A stretch of 64,000 bases of DNA from Bacteroidales bacterium (GTDB taxonomy: Bacteria > Bacteroidota > Bacteroidia > Bacteroidales > UBA932): the NCBI GenBank assembly GCA_017554335.1, contig JAFZIO010000042.1:1-64000 (forward strand), read 5' to 3'. Under the pieces are notes generated by a model that saw only the letters and a program-made list of their open reading frames with translations, searched no databases and was not told where the DNA came from. Below are positions 52,652 through 61,965 of the stretch, in pieces. The translations under genes and the position numbers were made by a program. Position 1 is the first letter of the stretch. Each line of letters opens with the position of its first letter.

Positions 52652-54483
52652 AATGACTGCATGTCGTAAAGTTTCTTGTAATAGCCGCCCAGGGCCAGCA
52701 GTTCCTCATGCCTGCCGCGCTCGACTATGCGTCCTTCATCCAGGACAATAATCTCGTCTGCGCCCTTTATTGTACTGAGTCTGTGGGCAATAGCTATCGT
52801 GGTACGGGATGCCATAAGCTTGTCGAGGGCATCCTGTACGCTCCTTTCGGATTCGGTGTCGAGGGAGGCGGTAGCCTCGTCGAGGATAAGGATGGGCGGA
52901 TTCTTCAGGATTGCGCGCGCTATGCTTATGCGCTGACGCTGACCGCCGCTGAGCTTCACTCCCCTGTCGCCTATGTTGGTGTCGTACCCCTCCTCCTTCT
53001 CCATAATGAACTCATGGGCGTTGGCCACCTTTGCGGCAGCCTCTACGGACTCCTTGCCGGCTTGTTCCACGCCGAAGGCTATATTGTTGAATATGGAGTC
53101 GTTGAAGAGTATCGATTCCTGGTTCACGTTGCCCATGAGGCCGCGGAGATCACGGATGGAGACCTCCCTGATGTCTACGCCGTCGATAAAAACGCCGCCG
53201 GCGGTAACATCGTAGAAACGGGGTATGAGGTCCACCAGGGTGGATTTCCCGGATCCGGATGCACCCACGATGGCCACAGTCTTGCCCTTGGGCACGGTGA
53301 GGTCGATGTCGTGCAGCACTTCCCTCCCGTCTTCGTAATGAAAGCTTACGCCGCGGAATTCGATCTTGTCCTTGAATTCCTTCATGGGCTTGGGGGCCGG
53401 GGCTTCCATGATGGGGTTCGGAGCGCCGAGGATGGCGTCAATACGAGCCATGCTGGCAAGGCCCTTGGGGATGCCGTATGCAGCCTTGGAGAACTCCTTT
53501 ATGGGCTGGATAATGTTGTACAGCATCACCATGTAGAAGATGAAGGTCGGGGCGTCGATTACAGCCTTGTCGCCAAGGATAAGGGTGCCGCCGAACCACA
53601 GCACTATGGCAATCATCACAGTGCCCATGAATTCGCTTACCGGGTGGGCAAGCGCCTGACGGGTAGCCACACGGCTGTTCTTATCCTTCATGGCCCCAGT
53701 TACCGCCTCGAAGCGGCGGGACATTTTCTTCTCCGCAAGGAACGCCTTGATGATACGCAAGCCGCCCAGTGTCTCCTCCACCTGGCTCATGGTATCGCTC
53801 CAGAGCAGCTGGGCTTCGGAAGACTGGCGCCTCAGCTTGCGCCCTATGAATCCCATCAGCCATATCATCGCGGGGGCGAAAATCAGCACGAACACAGTCA
53901 GCTGCCATGAAATGGCTATAAGCGTCGCCACGTAGAAGATAATCAGAATGGGATTCTTGATGAGCATGTCCAGGGCGGCGGTGATGGAAGTCTCCACCTC
54001 CTGCACGTCGCCGCTCATACGGGCTATAATGTCCCCCTTGCGCTCCTGGCTGAAGTAGCCGAGCGGGAGGGCCAGAATCTTGTTGTACAGCTCCATGCGC
54101 AGGTCTTTCACTATACCCGTGCGTATGGGAACCATGACGGCCGTAGAGCCGAAGTAGCAGGCCGTCTTGATTGCCGTGAGCAAAGAAAGCGTAAGGCAGA
54201 GGAGGAGCAGCACGTTGCCGGCGCCCCATTTGTCCATCATGCCCGTCACGAACCAGTACAGGTTGTTCACCGCAATGTCCTTGAATCCCAAAGCCGCCGA
54301 ATCCCAGGGGATGAACTCATAGTGCATCTCGTTGATATTGAACAATATCTGCAGTATGGGTATAAGCAGCGAGAAGGAGAACACGTTGAACACGGCGGAC
54401 AGTATGTTCAGCAATACCGAACCGCCGAGGTATCCTTTGTACGGATTGACGTAACGCTTGACTATGCTCCAGAAATCCTTCAT
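52648..54483 (-). CDS. MsbA-like ABC exporter (fused permease and ATPase)
   Basis: In this 611-residue half-transporter residues 1-345 hold six transmembrane helices. Residues ~365-605 are the ATPase: Walker A VAIVGASGSGKST, Q-loop NVNQESILFNDSI, signature LSGGQRQRISIAR, Walker B ILILDEATASLD, and H-loop AHRLSTI. It would dimerise and export a lipid or hydrophobic compound. MsbA (lipid A flippase) is the closest well-known type, but many Bacteroidetes exporters look alike. It abuts the phosphate transporter with a 1-bp overlap. Confidence 0.85.
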   Translation of the reverse strand: MKDFWSIVKRYVNPYKGYLGGSVLLNILSAVFNVFSFSLLIPILQILFNINEMHYEFIPWDSAALGFKDIAVNNLYWFVTGMMDKWGAGNVLLLLCLTLSLLTAIKTACYFGSTAVMVPIRTGIVKDLRMELYNKILALPLGYFSQERKGDIIARMSGDVQEVETSITAALDMLIKNPILIIFYVATLIAISWQLTVFVLIFAPAMIWLMGFIGRKLRRQSSEAQLLWSDTMSQVEETLGGLRIIKAFLAEKKMSRRFEAVTGAMKDKNSRVATRQALAHPVSEFMGTVMIAIVLWFGGTLILGDKAVIDAPTFIFYMVMLYNIIQPIKEFSKAAYGIPKGLASMARIDAILGAPNPIMEAPAPKPMKEFKDKIEFRGVSFHYEDGREVLHDIDLTVPKGKTVAIVGASGSGKSTLVDLIPRFYDVTAGGVFIDGVDIREVSIRDLRGLMGNVNQESILFNDSIFNNIAFGVEQAGKESVEAAAKVANAHEFIMEKEEGYDTNIGDRGVKLSGGQRQRISIARAILKNPPILILDEATASLDTESERSVQDALDKLMASRTTIAIAHRLSTIKGADEIIVLDEGRIVERGRHEELLALGGYYKKLYDMQSL

Positions 54484-55559
54484 TACTTAACCAGAGGTAC
54501 GCCGAACCAGTGCACCATCATCAGGTAAATGGTGCCGCTGACCACTATAACGGCAGGGATGGTAAGAATCCAGGCCCAGACAATGTTCTTGGCAGTAATC
54601 CATTTGACCGTCTTCACGCCGCGGGTCAGGCCCGTACCGATAATGGAACCGGTGATGGTATGGGTAGTACTTACAGGGATACCGAGCACCGCGGTAAGGA
54701 TCAGGGTGATTGCTCCGGAGGCCTCGGCGCAGAATCCCTGGGTCGGGAAAAGCTTGGAGAGGCCCTCGCTGAGAGTACGTATTACGGACCAGCCGCCGGT
54801 AACGGTGCCCAGGGCGATGAGCCCGTAGCAGGTGAACTTCAGCCACATGGGCACATAGAAGCCAGTATAACCTGCCGCCTGCGCCGCTACGAGGCCGTTT
54901 CCGTAGAGGAACTGCATGACGGCATTGTCGGGATGCGATGCGAAAGCCGTAGCGAAAAGTATGGCTATGACGCCCATGGTCTTCTGTCCGTCATTTCCGC
55001 CGAAACCGAGCGAGAACGCAGCGCTGGAGACCAGCTGCATACGCCTGAAGGTCTTGTCTACCTTCTTCACGTTGGTATTGCGGAAAATCAGCATGATGAG
55101 GCAGTTGAGCGTAAAGCCCAGAACTATGCCGATGAGCGGGGAAATGAAGATGAAGGCCACGATCTTGAAGATGCCGCTGGTCACCAGGTACTGGCCGCCG
55201 TAGACGAACCATACGGGTCCGATAAGGCCGCCCACGAGGGCGTGTGACGCGGAAACCGGAAGGCCAAGCTTCGTGCACAGGAAAATATACAACACCGAGC
55301 CCAGCAAGGCCGCCAGAATCACATAAACGTCTATGCAACTCTCATCCACGATACCCTTGCCCATGGTAGCGGCCACGGTGGTATCGAAGATGAACATGGC
55401 GATGAAGATCCAGAACGCCGCCCAGAACACAGCCACCTTAGGCGGGAGCGCCTTGGTGGCGACCACGGAAGCGATGCAGTTTGCCGCATCGTTCATTCCG
55501 TTGGTGAAGCTGAATGCCAGCGCAATCAGGGCCGTTATCAGAACTATAGCGATTTCCAT
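54483..55559 (-). CDS. Inorganic phosphate transporter, PiT family
   Basis: This 358-residue protein has about ten transmembrane helices. It carries the two PiT signature regions: FTNGMNDAANCIASVVATKA near the N-terminus and FGGNDGQKTMGVIAIL in the middle. Also present are LPVSASHALVGGLIGPVW and PVSTTHTITGSIIGTGL in the two inverted repeats. It should import phosphate by cation or metal-phosphate symport. The downstream-oriented PhoU-like gene begins 2 bp away, the usual Pit accessory arrangement. Confidence 0.9.
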   Translation of the reverse strand: MEIAIVLITALIALAFSFTNGMNDAANCIASVVATKALPPKVAVFWAAFWIFIAMFIFDTTVAATMGKGIVDESCIDVYVILAALLGSVLYIFLCTKLGLPVSASHALVGGLIGPVWFVYGGQYLVTSGIFKIVAFIFISPLIGIVLGFTLNCLIMLIFRNTNVKKVDKTFRRMQLVSSAAFSLGFGGNDGQKTMGVIAILFATAFASHPDNAVMQFLYGNGLVAAQAAGYTGFYVPMWLKFTCYGLIALGTVTGGWSVIRTLSEGLSKLFPTQGFCAEASGAITLILTAVLGIPVSTTHTITGSIIGTGLTRGVKTVKWITAKNIVWAWILTIPAVIVVSGTIYLMMVHWFGVPLVK

Positions 55560-55560
55560 A

Positions 55561-56211
55561 TCAGCTGTTCTTGACTACGATGCTGCGTATCTTGCTGGAA
55601 ACGGCCTTGGCCACATCGGAGGTGTCCTCCAGGGCCTGGGCGATATTCTTTTTCTTGACGAGCTCGATAGGGTCTTTCTCGAACTCGAAGAGATTGGACA
55701 TATAGCTCTCGTAGATATCATCCACGATGTGTTCTATCTCCTTGATTTCGTCGCAGATCCTGTCTATCTCCTTGGCGTCCTTGCGGAGGGAGTCGAAGTG
55801 CTTTGTGGCCTCTACCATCAGATTGGCCGCCTTGCTGATGTATTCGGCTATCTCTATCAGTTTCTTGGAAGGGTCCTTGGGCTGGTAGATGGCTATCTTC
55901 TTGGAAGAATCGCGGATGGAATCCAGGAAGCCGTCCATGCCTTCTGCAAGGTCGTGGATGTCGTCGCGGTCGAACGGGGTGATGTAGGCGTTCATCAGCA
56001 CGTCGACAATCTGGTGGGTGATGTTGTCGCCCTCGGTCTCACGCTCCTTGATCCTGTGCGACAGCATCCTGCGCTCGTCAGGATCGGTTTCCTGCGTCTG
56101 CTGGAGCAGCAGGGTTGCCGCGGAACTGATATTCTCCGCAGACTGTACGAACAGGGGGAAGAAACTCTTTTCCTTCACCACGAAAAGCTGGAGTAAATGG
56201 TCGAAATTCAT
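55561..56211 (-). CDS. PhoU-like DUF47 protein (Pit accessory)
   Basis: This 216-residue all-helical cytoplasmic protein fits the DUF47/PhoU-like family. Conserved acidic helix blocks are ERETEGDNITHQIVDVLMNA, ITPFDRDDIHDLAEGMDGFL and DEIKEIEHIVDDIYESYMSN, with metal-binding Glu/Asp clusters. Partners of Pit transporters of this type modulate phosphate uptake. It lies 1 bp upstream of the pit gene on the same strand and is translated first. Confidence 0.9.
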   Translation of the reverse strand: MNFDHLLQLFVVKEKSFFPLFVQSAENISSAATLLLQQTQETDPDERRMLSHRIKERETEGDNITHQIVDVLMNAYITPFDRDDIHDLAEGMDGFLDSIRDSSKKIAIYQPKDPSKKLIEIAEYISKAANLMVEATKHFDSLRKDAKEIDRICDEIKEIEHIVDDIYESYMSNLFEFEKDPIELVKKKNIAQALEDTSDVAKAVSSKIRSIVVKNS

Positions 56212-56223
56212 ATCGTAGTCGTT

Positions 56224-57390
56224 TTAGTTAATATCTTCGCTGTATACTGCCGCCGGCAGGTCATGGAGGTTGTAGCGGGAGGCCATGCTCATGCCGTAAG
56301 CTCCGGCAGACTTAATGGTCAGCAGGTCGCCGCGGCGGGTCTTGGGGAGGGTAATGCCCTCGTCGAAGACGTCCGTAGACTCGCACGCCGTGCCCACGAT
56401 GGTGTAACGCTCGCGCTCGTCGGAACGGGAGCTGATGTTCTCGATATTATGGTAGGCGCCGTAGAGGGCGGGGCGGATGAGCTCCGTCATGCTGGCGTCC
56501 ACGATAACCAGCTTGCGGCCGGTCGCCGTCGTCTTGTTGAACAGCACGCTGGTGATGAGTTCGCCGCACTGGGCCACGAGGGCGCGTCCGAATTCGAAGT
56601 GTACGGGACGGCCGCCGGTCTTGAGGTGCGAATTTATGATGGCGAACACCGATGCGAAATTGGGGACCGGCTCGTTCTCCGGGAAGTCGTAGTTGATGCC
56701 GAGTCCGCCGCCCACGTCGATGAAACCGAACTCGAGCCCAAGCGAGCTGAGGTGGGCGACGATGCTGTTGACCTTCTCGCAGAGGTACTCGAAGACATGG
56801 AGCTCACGTATCTGGGAGCCGATGTGCAGGTGCATACCGGCCACCTTGACGTGCTTCAGGGCCTTTATGCCCTCGATATTTGCGATTACTTCCTCGTAGG
56901 AGATGCCGAACTTGCTGTCCGCCTGGCCGGTGTCGATGCACTTGTTGGTCTTGGGGTCGATGTCCGGGTTGATGCGGAGGCCGACGGCCTGCACCTTGCC
57001 GAGTTCGCCGGCTATACTGTCTATCAGCTCGAGCTCCTGAAGGGACTCGCAGTTGATGGCGAATATCCCCTGCTCAATGGCGTAACGTATCTCCTTGTCG
57101 CGCTTCCCCACTCCGGCGTAAACTATGCCCGACGGGTCGAATCCCGATTCGATGGCGCAACGCACCTCGTTTCCGGAGGCGCAGTCGACTCCTATACCGT
57201 AGCTGCGGATTATCTCCAGCACGCGCGGATCGAAGTTGGCCTTGATGGCATAATGTATTACGTATCCGTACTTGGAAGCGACGGACACGGCACTCTCCAG
57301 CGTCTGGCGCAGGAGGGAAAGGTCGTAAAGGTAGAACGGGGTCTCATATGCGCGGAGCTTGTCCGCAATCTGTCTGCTTAACATAACCAA
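56224..57390 (-). CDS. lysA: Diaminopimelate decarboxylase
   Basis: This 388-residue PLP enzyme converts meso-diaminopimelate to lysine and CO2. It shows the fold-III N-terminal barrel with the PLP lysine in YVIHYAIKANFDP, VDCASGNEVRCAIE, GLRINPDI, the GSQI motif in MHLHIGSQI, DVGGGLGINY, and the catalytic Cys in VGTACESTDVF. C-terminal EGAYG-like KSAGAYGMSMASRYN is typical. M3 at 57384 is an alternative start. The aminotransferase gene directly abuts it upstream. Confidence 0.92.
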   Translation of the reverse strand: MVMLSRQIADKLRAYETPFYLYDLSLLRQTLESAVSVASKYGYVIHYAIKANFDPRVLEIIRSYGIGVDCASGNEVRCAIESGFDPSGIVYAGVGKRDKEIRYAIEQGIFAINCESLQELELIDSIAGELGKVQAVGLRINPDIDPKTNKCIDTGQADSKFGISYEEVIANIEGIKALKHVKVAGMHLHIGSQIRELHVFEYLCEKVNSIVAHLSSLGLEFGFIDVGGGLGINYDFPENEPVPNFASVFAIINSHLKTGGRPVHFEFGRALVAQCGELITSVLFNKTTATGRKLVIVDASMTELIRPALYGAYHNIENISSRSDERERYTIVGTACESTDVFDEGITLPKTRRGDLLTIKSAGAYGMSMASRYNLHDLPAAVYSEDIN

Positions 57391-58590
57391 CTAACCGTTT
57401 AATCGTCCCGGATAGGTCTCCAGAGCCAGTCTGAGGCACTCCAGAGCCTTGCCGAGATCTTCTTTATTAAGTACATATGCAATTCGGACTTCCCGGCGCC
57501 CCTCACCGGGTTCGGTATAGAATCCGGATGCCGGGGCCATCATTACCGTAGCTCCGTCGTGCCTGAACTCCTGCAGGCACCAGATGCAGAACTTCTCCGC
57601 ATCGTCCACCGGCAGGCTTGCCACTGTGTAGAAAGCTCCGTTGGGCATGGGGCTGAACACTCCGGGGATGCGGTTGAGGCCTTCGATCAGGAAATTGCGC
57701 CGGTCCAGATACTCCTCGTAGACGCCCTGGAGGTAGCTCTTCTGCACTTCTATGCTGGCCTCGGCCACTATCTGGCCTATGAGCGGAGGGCTCAGGCGCG
57801 CCTGGCAGAACTTCATTACCGCATCACGGACCATCTTGTTCTTGGTACAGAGGCAGCCTATCCTTATGCCGCACTCGGAATAGCGCTTTGATACGGAATC
57901 TATCAGCACTACGTTCTCTTCTATTCCTTTCAGGTGGAACGCGCTGACATACGGCATGCCTGTGTAGATAAACTCCCTGTACACCTCGTCGCTGAAAAGG
58001 AAGAGATTGTGCTTCTTGACTATGTCCCTCAGCTGCTTCATCTCTGCACGGGTATAAAGATAACCGGTAGGATTGTTGGGGTTGCAGATTAGGATAGCCT
58101 TTGTGCGGGGAGTAATCTGTTCTTCGAAAGCCTCCACGGAAGGCAGCTTGAAGCCGTCTTTTATGGAAGTCTTGACGGACTTTATAACCGCCCCAACAGA
58201 AATGGCGAAAGCCATGTAGTTGGCGTAGAACGGATCGGTTACGATAATCTCGTCGCCGGGCCCCAGACATGCGAGGAAGGCAAAGAGCACAGCCTCTGAA
58301 CCACCTGTGGTAATGATTATCTCGTCAGGGCTCAGGTATATGCCGTACTCGGCATAGTAGCCCACCATCTTGGTCCGCAGGGACAGGTAACCGTCTGAAG
58401 GGCTGTACTCCAGTATCTTGCGGTCGATGTTTCTCAGGGCCTCCAGGGCGCATTCCGGAGTCTTGATGTCGGGCTGCCCTATGTTCAGGTGATATACGTG
58501 CACGCCGTTGCGTTTGGCCGCATCGGCATAGGGAGCCAGCCTGCGTATAGGCGAGCTCGGCATATTCAATGCTCTCTGACTGAGTTCCAT
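57391..58590 (-). CDS. Fold-type I PLP aminotransferase
   Basis: This 399-residue class I/II aminotransferase has HLNIGQPDIKTPECALEAL near the N-terminus, TTGGSEAVLFAFLACLGPGD, the Asn-Pro block ICNPNNPTGYLYT, SDEVYREF, and PLP-binding Lys in DSVSKRYSECGIRIGCL. The C-terminus has the Arg for the substrate carboxylate in REVRIAYV. Specificity is not certain. Its end touches the start of lysA, so lysine or diaminopimelate synthesis is a reasonable hypothesis, with general aspartate-type transamination as the alternative. Confidence 0.85.
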   Translation of the reverse strand: MELSQRALNMPSSPIRRLAPYADAAKRNGVHVYHLNIGQPDIKTPECALEALRNIDRKILEYSPSDGYLSLRTKMVGYYAEYGIYLSPDEIIITTGGSEAVLFAFLACLGPGDEIIVTDPFYANYMAFAISVGAVIKSVKTSIKDGFKLPSVEAFEEQITPRTKAILICNPNNPTGYLYTRAEMKQLRDIVKKHNLFLFSDEVYREFIYTGMPYVSAFHLKGIEENVVLIDSVSKRYSECGIRIGCLCTKNKMVRDAVMKFCQARLSPPLIGQIVAEASIEVQKSYLQGVYEEYLDRRNFLIEGLNRIPGVFSPMPNGAFYTVASLPVDDAEKFCIWCLQEFRHDGATVMMAPASGFYTEPGEGRREVRIAYVLNKEDLGKALECLRLALETYPGRLNG

Positions 58591-58593
58591 AGG

Positions 58594-60057
58594 CTATTTG
58601 AATGTATAACGTACTCCCAGAGTACAGGCAAATGCATTAGTAAGTACCTCTCCGGCGTCTGCATAGAGGCCGTATACCAGATCTATGTTGTGGTGTCCGC
58701 GAAGCTTGAACGGCACATAGCCGTTGAAGGCTGCGGAGAACTGACTGAGCGGCTGGTCCCAGGTATTCTTTTCCCACCACTGCCAGTCGGAACCCCAGGG
58801 AGTTGCCCCGGAAACCAACGGAGCATTGTAAGTGCCGCAGTTACAGCTGTAAGTAAGCATCAGGCGGTATGGAGCGAACTTGAATAGCTTTCCGGAAACG
58901 CCAAGGTGATAAGCGATGTAACGGTTATTGTATACCCTGTATACGCCGTCGTTATATAGTTTGGTATAGAACAACGGTCCGCATATAGCCCTTCCGAAAT
59001 GGGTCCAGCCGGACTTATACTCCCCGTTCGTGAAATAATTGTCACCGCCGAAGATATTGAAACCGGGATGCCAGGGAATAACGTTTCCGTCCGCATCGGT
59101 CTCCGCTTCGTGCTTTGCGCCGGATTGCCACATTGTATAGTGGAATTCCGCAAGCACGTCACTTACCCAGCGGTCCTTGTCCTTAAGGCTGAAATGCAGG
59201 GTATAGGCGCCGTCCGGCAGGTTGTTGAAACGCATTCCGGACTTGTCGCTGTAAGGTTTCTCGTACTGGAATGTGACATCGAAATCATCGTAACGCCAGC
59301 CCATACGCAACTCTTCAGCGCCGCCATGGTCGCCAAGGCAGTTGATCTGGTCGCTTATGGTGCCGTCGGATCCGGCGCTGCGGCCTGTACAAATGCGCAG
59401 GTAATTCTTGAAATTGATATCCATGGTCTGGCCTTTGGGACCTGTTCCTCCCCACAACGCATAATGGTCAAGGCCTATACGCACATAGAAATGGTTGCGG
59501 CTGTCGTAAGTCAAATAGGCCTGCAACCTGTGCACAAGGGCGTCCTTCATATAGCGGTCATCAATGGTCTTGTAGTCTCCCCATACGCCGCTTATCAAGA
59601 CGTGCTTTCCCGTGAAGGGAATGGCCCAGGGCTCCAGAACCAGCTTGTATCCGGGCATGGCCCTGGAGTTGTTGCTTTCGATAATATGCCCTTCGTTGAC
59701 GCTCAGCGAGCCCAGGTTCTTATCGGCCCCGAGGAACTCACGCTCACGGTGCATCATGCCAAGGTCGGCACGGAGCACGTTCCAGCGTGCACCTGCGTAG
59801 AGTTCGTCAACCATAGGGTGGAATGGCGAGCTCTCAGGGTTCAGGGGGTCGTTGGGCTGCCAGTTGGCCGCAAGGCTAACGCCGGCCTGCCACTGGAAGG
59901 TCTTGGTCTCGTCGAAAGTCTTGTAGGCCTGAATCACCGCAAGTGCTCCGTTGTTGTCGGGCATGATGCCGCCCTGGTTGGACACCGCCCAGAAAGGCAG
60001 GGTCCCTCCGGTAGACAGCGCCCCAAGGAGCATTGCGGATACGAAGAAATCGTTCAT
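58594..60057 (-). CDS. Wzi-like capsule-assembly outer-membrane protein
   Basis: This 487-residue protein has a short signal-like start (MNDFFVSAMLLGALSTGG). The large beta-barrel matches the Bacteroidetes Wzi-like family: STGGTLPFWAVSNQGGIM at the N-terminus, LGMMHREREFLGADKNLGSL, VLISGVWGDYKTIDDRYMKD, HNHFYVRIGLDHYALWGG-like text, and a terminal Lys-capped strand (CTLGVRYTFK). Wzi in E. coli helps anchor capsule at the surface. It starts on the last base of glnS's stop codon (TAATG). Confidence 0.75.
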   Translation of the reverse strand: MNDFFVSAMLLGALSTGGTLPFWAVSNQGGIMPDNNGALAVIQAYKTFDETKTFQWQAGVSLAANWQPNDPLNPESSPFHPMVDELYAGARWNVLRADLGMMHREREFLGADKNLGSLSVNEGHIIESNNSRAMPGYKLVLEPWAIPFTGKHVLISGVWGDYKTIDDRYMKDALVHRLQAYLTYDSRNHFYVRIGLDHYALWGGTGPKGQTMDINFKNYLRICTGRSAGSDGTISDQINCLGDHGGAEELRMGWRYDDFDVTFQYEKPYSDKSGMRFNNLPDGAYTLHFSLKDKDRWVSDVLAEFHYTMWQSGAKHEAETDADGNVIPWHPGFNIFGGDNYFTNGEYKSGWTHFGRAICGPLFYTKLYNDGVYRVYNNRYIAYHLGVSGKLFKFAPYRLMLTYSCNCGTYNAPLVSGATPWGSDWQWWEKNTWDQPLSQFSAAFNGYVPFKLRGHHNIDLVYGLYADAGEVLTNAFACTLGVRYTFK

Positions 60058-61709
60058 TATTCCGGTTTATATGAGTCTTTGAGGGTTGCGGTACGGTTGA
60101 AGACCGCCTTCTCCGGCGTGCTGTCGGCATCCTTGATATAATAGCCGGTACGCTCGAACTGCACGGCGATGCCGGAAGCGTCGTCCAACAGGGCGGGCTC
60201 GGCAAAACCTTCGGTCACCACCAGCGAGTCGGGATTCAGGAAGTCCTTGTAATCCTTGTCCTCGGGCACCTGGCTCATGTCGGCAAGGGTGAAGAGACGG
60301 TCGTAGTTGCGTATCTCCAGGGGCTTGGCGTGCTGAGTGCTCACCCAGTGTATGGTACCCTTCACGGAGCGCCACTCGCCGCCGCCGGGCTTCGTAGTAG
60401 GATCATAGCTGCACTTCAGCTCCACGACGTTGCCGTCGGCGTCCTTCACAACTTCCTCGCACTTGATGATGTAGGTGTACTTCAGTCGCACCTCGCCGTC
60501 CGGCTTGAGGCGGAAGAACTTCTTGGGGGCGTCCTCCATGAAGTCGGCGCGCTCGATGTAGAGCTCGCGGCTGAAGGGCACCTTGCGGGTCGCTCCCTCC
60601 GGTTCAGCGGGATTCAGCGGGCAGTCGAACCACTCCACCTGTCCCTCCGGGTAGTTGACGATGGTCACCTTCAGCGGATCCTGCACCACCATGTAGCGGT
60701 TGCTGCGGGCGTTGAGGTCCTGACGGACGCACCACTCGAGCAGCTGGATGTCCATCAGCTGGTCGCGCTTGCTCACGCCTATCTTGTCGCAGAAGAGCTT
60801 GAGGCCCTCAGGGGTGTAGCCGCGACGGCGTACGCCGCAGAGCGTAGGCATGCGGGGGTCGTCCCATCCGCTCACCAGCCCCTTCTGCACGAGCTCCAGC
60901 AGCTTACGCTTGCTCATGAGCGTGTAGGTCAGATTCAGGCGGGCGAACTCGTACTGGTGGCTCGGATAGATGCCGAGCGTCTCTATGAACCAGTCGTAGA
61001 GAGGACGGTGGACGTCGAACTCCAGCGTGCAGATGGAATGGGTGATGTGCTCAATGGAGTCGCACTGGCCGTGGGTGAAGTCGTACATCGGGTAGATGCA
61101 CCACTTGTCGCCAGTACGGTGATGGTGTGCATGCTTGATGCGGTAGAGAATGGGGTCGCGGAAGAACATGTTGGGGTGGGCCATGTCAATCTTGGCACGG
61201 AGCACCTTCTCGCCGTCGGCGTACTTGCCGTCGCGCATCTCGCGGAAGATGCGGAGGTTCTCCTCCACGCTGCGGTTGCGCCAGGGGCTCTCGGTTCCGG
61301 GGGTCTCCACAGTGCCGCGGCCCTTGGAAATCTCTTCCTGGGTTTGGTCGTCAACGTATGCGAGGCCCCTCTGTATCAGCTGCTCCGCCCACTCGTAAAG
61401 CTGGTCGAAGTAGTCTGATGCATAGAGCTCCTTTTCCCACTGGAAGCCGAGCCACTTTATGTCTTCCTTGATGGAATCCACGTATTCGGTATCTTCCTTG
61501 GTGGGGTTGGTGTCGTCGTAACGGAGGTTGGTCTTGCCGCCGTATTTCTGGGCCAGGCCGAAGTTGATGCAAAGGCTCTTGGCATGGCCGAGGTGCAGGT
61601 AACCGTTGGGCTCCGGCGGGAAGCGGGTAAGTATGCTGTCTACCTTTCCGCTTTTAAGGTCATTCTCGATAATCTCCTCGAGAAAGTTCAGTTTGCGTTC
61701 TTCTTCCAC
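60057..61709 (-). CDS. glnS: Glutamine--tRNA ligase
   Basis: This 550-residue class-I synthetase charges tRNA-Gln with glutamine. It has the HIGH-type motif HLGHAKSLCINFGLA, preceded by TRFPPEPNGYLHL, and later CIYPMYDFTHGQCDSIEHI, WFIETLGIYPSHQYEF, and LMSKRKL as the KMSKS equivalent. The C-terminal beta-barrel region with anticodon-binding sequence is complete, so length is typical. Its presence suggests direct Gln-tRNA formation. It overlaps the Wzi-like gene by 1 bp and the upstream metal-domain gene by 1 bp. Confidence 0.95.
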   Translation of the reverse strand: MEEERKLNFLEEIIENDLKSGKVDSILTRFPPEPNGYLHLGHAKSLCINFGLAQKYGGKTNLRYDDTNPTKEDTEYVDSIKEDIKWLGFQWEKELYASDYFDQLYEWAEQLIQRGLAYVDDQTQEEISKGRGTVETPGTESPWRNRSVEENLRIFREMRDGKYADGEKVLRAKIDMAHPNMFFRDPILYRIKHAHHHRTGDKWCIYPMYDFTHGQCDSIEHITHSICTLEFDVHRPLYDWFIETLGIYPSHQYEFARLNLTYTLMSKRKLLELVQKGLVSGWDDPRMPTLCGVRRRGYTPEGLKLFCDKIGVSKRDQLMDIQLLEWCVRQDLNARSNRYMVVQDPLKVTIVNYPEGQVEWFDCPLNPAEPEGATRKVPFSRELYIERADFMEDAPKKFFRLKPDGEVRLKYTYIIKCEEVVKDADGNVVELKCSYDPTTKPGGGEWRSVKGTIHWVSTQHAKPLEIRNYDRLFTLADMSQVPEDKDYKDFLNPDSLVVTEGFAEPALLDDASGIAVQFERTGYYIKDADSTPEKAVFNRTATLKDSYKPE

Positions 61710-61963
61710 TATTTGATCACTTTATATTCAATAACATCTGCGGAGTAGCCAAGCTTGTTGATAGCCTTTTTGAGTTTGAGGGTGTCGGTCTTGGCGGGAT
61801 TGAAAGTCACGGTGACGGTCTTGGAGGGCACGTCTACCTTGAGGTCCTTGACACCTTTCTCGAAGGCAATGTTTTCCTGGACCTTTTTGCCGCAGTTTGC
61901 ACAATGGATGCTTGTTGCGAAAACGACTTGCACGAGTGCAAGAATAATCATCAGATTTCTCAT
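61709..61963 (-). CDS. Exported heavy-metal-associated (HMA) domain protein
   Basis: This 84-residue protein has a short signal peptide (MRNLMIILALVQVVFA). The rest is one HMA ferredoxin-like domain with the metal site IHCANCGKKVQENI (Cys-x2-Cys) and strands DLKVDVPSKTVTVTF and GYSADVIEY. It should bind copper or another soft metal in the periplasm. The upstream gene encodes a TonB receptor with an unusual Cys-rich plug and ends 3 bp away, so the pair probably handles the same metal. ATG 61963 avoids overlap with that gene. Confidence 0.8.
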   Translation of the reverse strand: MRNLMIILALVQVVFATSIHCANCGKKVQENIAFEKGVKDLKVDVPSKTVTVTFNPAKTDTLKLKKAINKLGYSADVIEYKVIK

Positions 61964-61965
61964 AT

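Noticed and set aside
56197-57381. 394-codon plus-strand frame opposite lysA
   Set aside because: lysA is complete with all motifs; the plus frame has no recognisable features.
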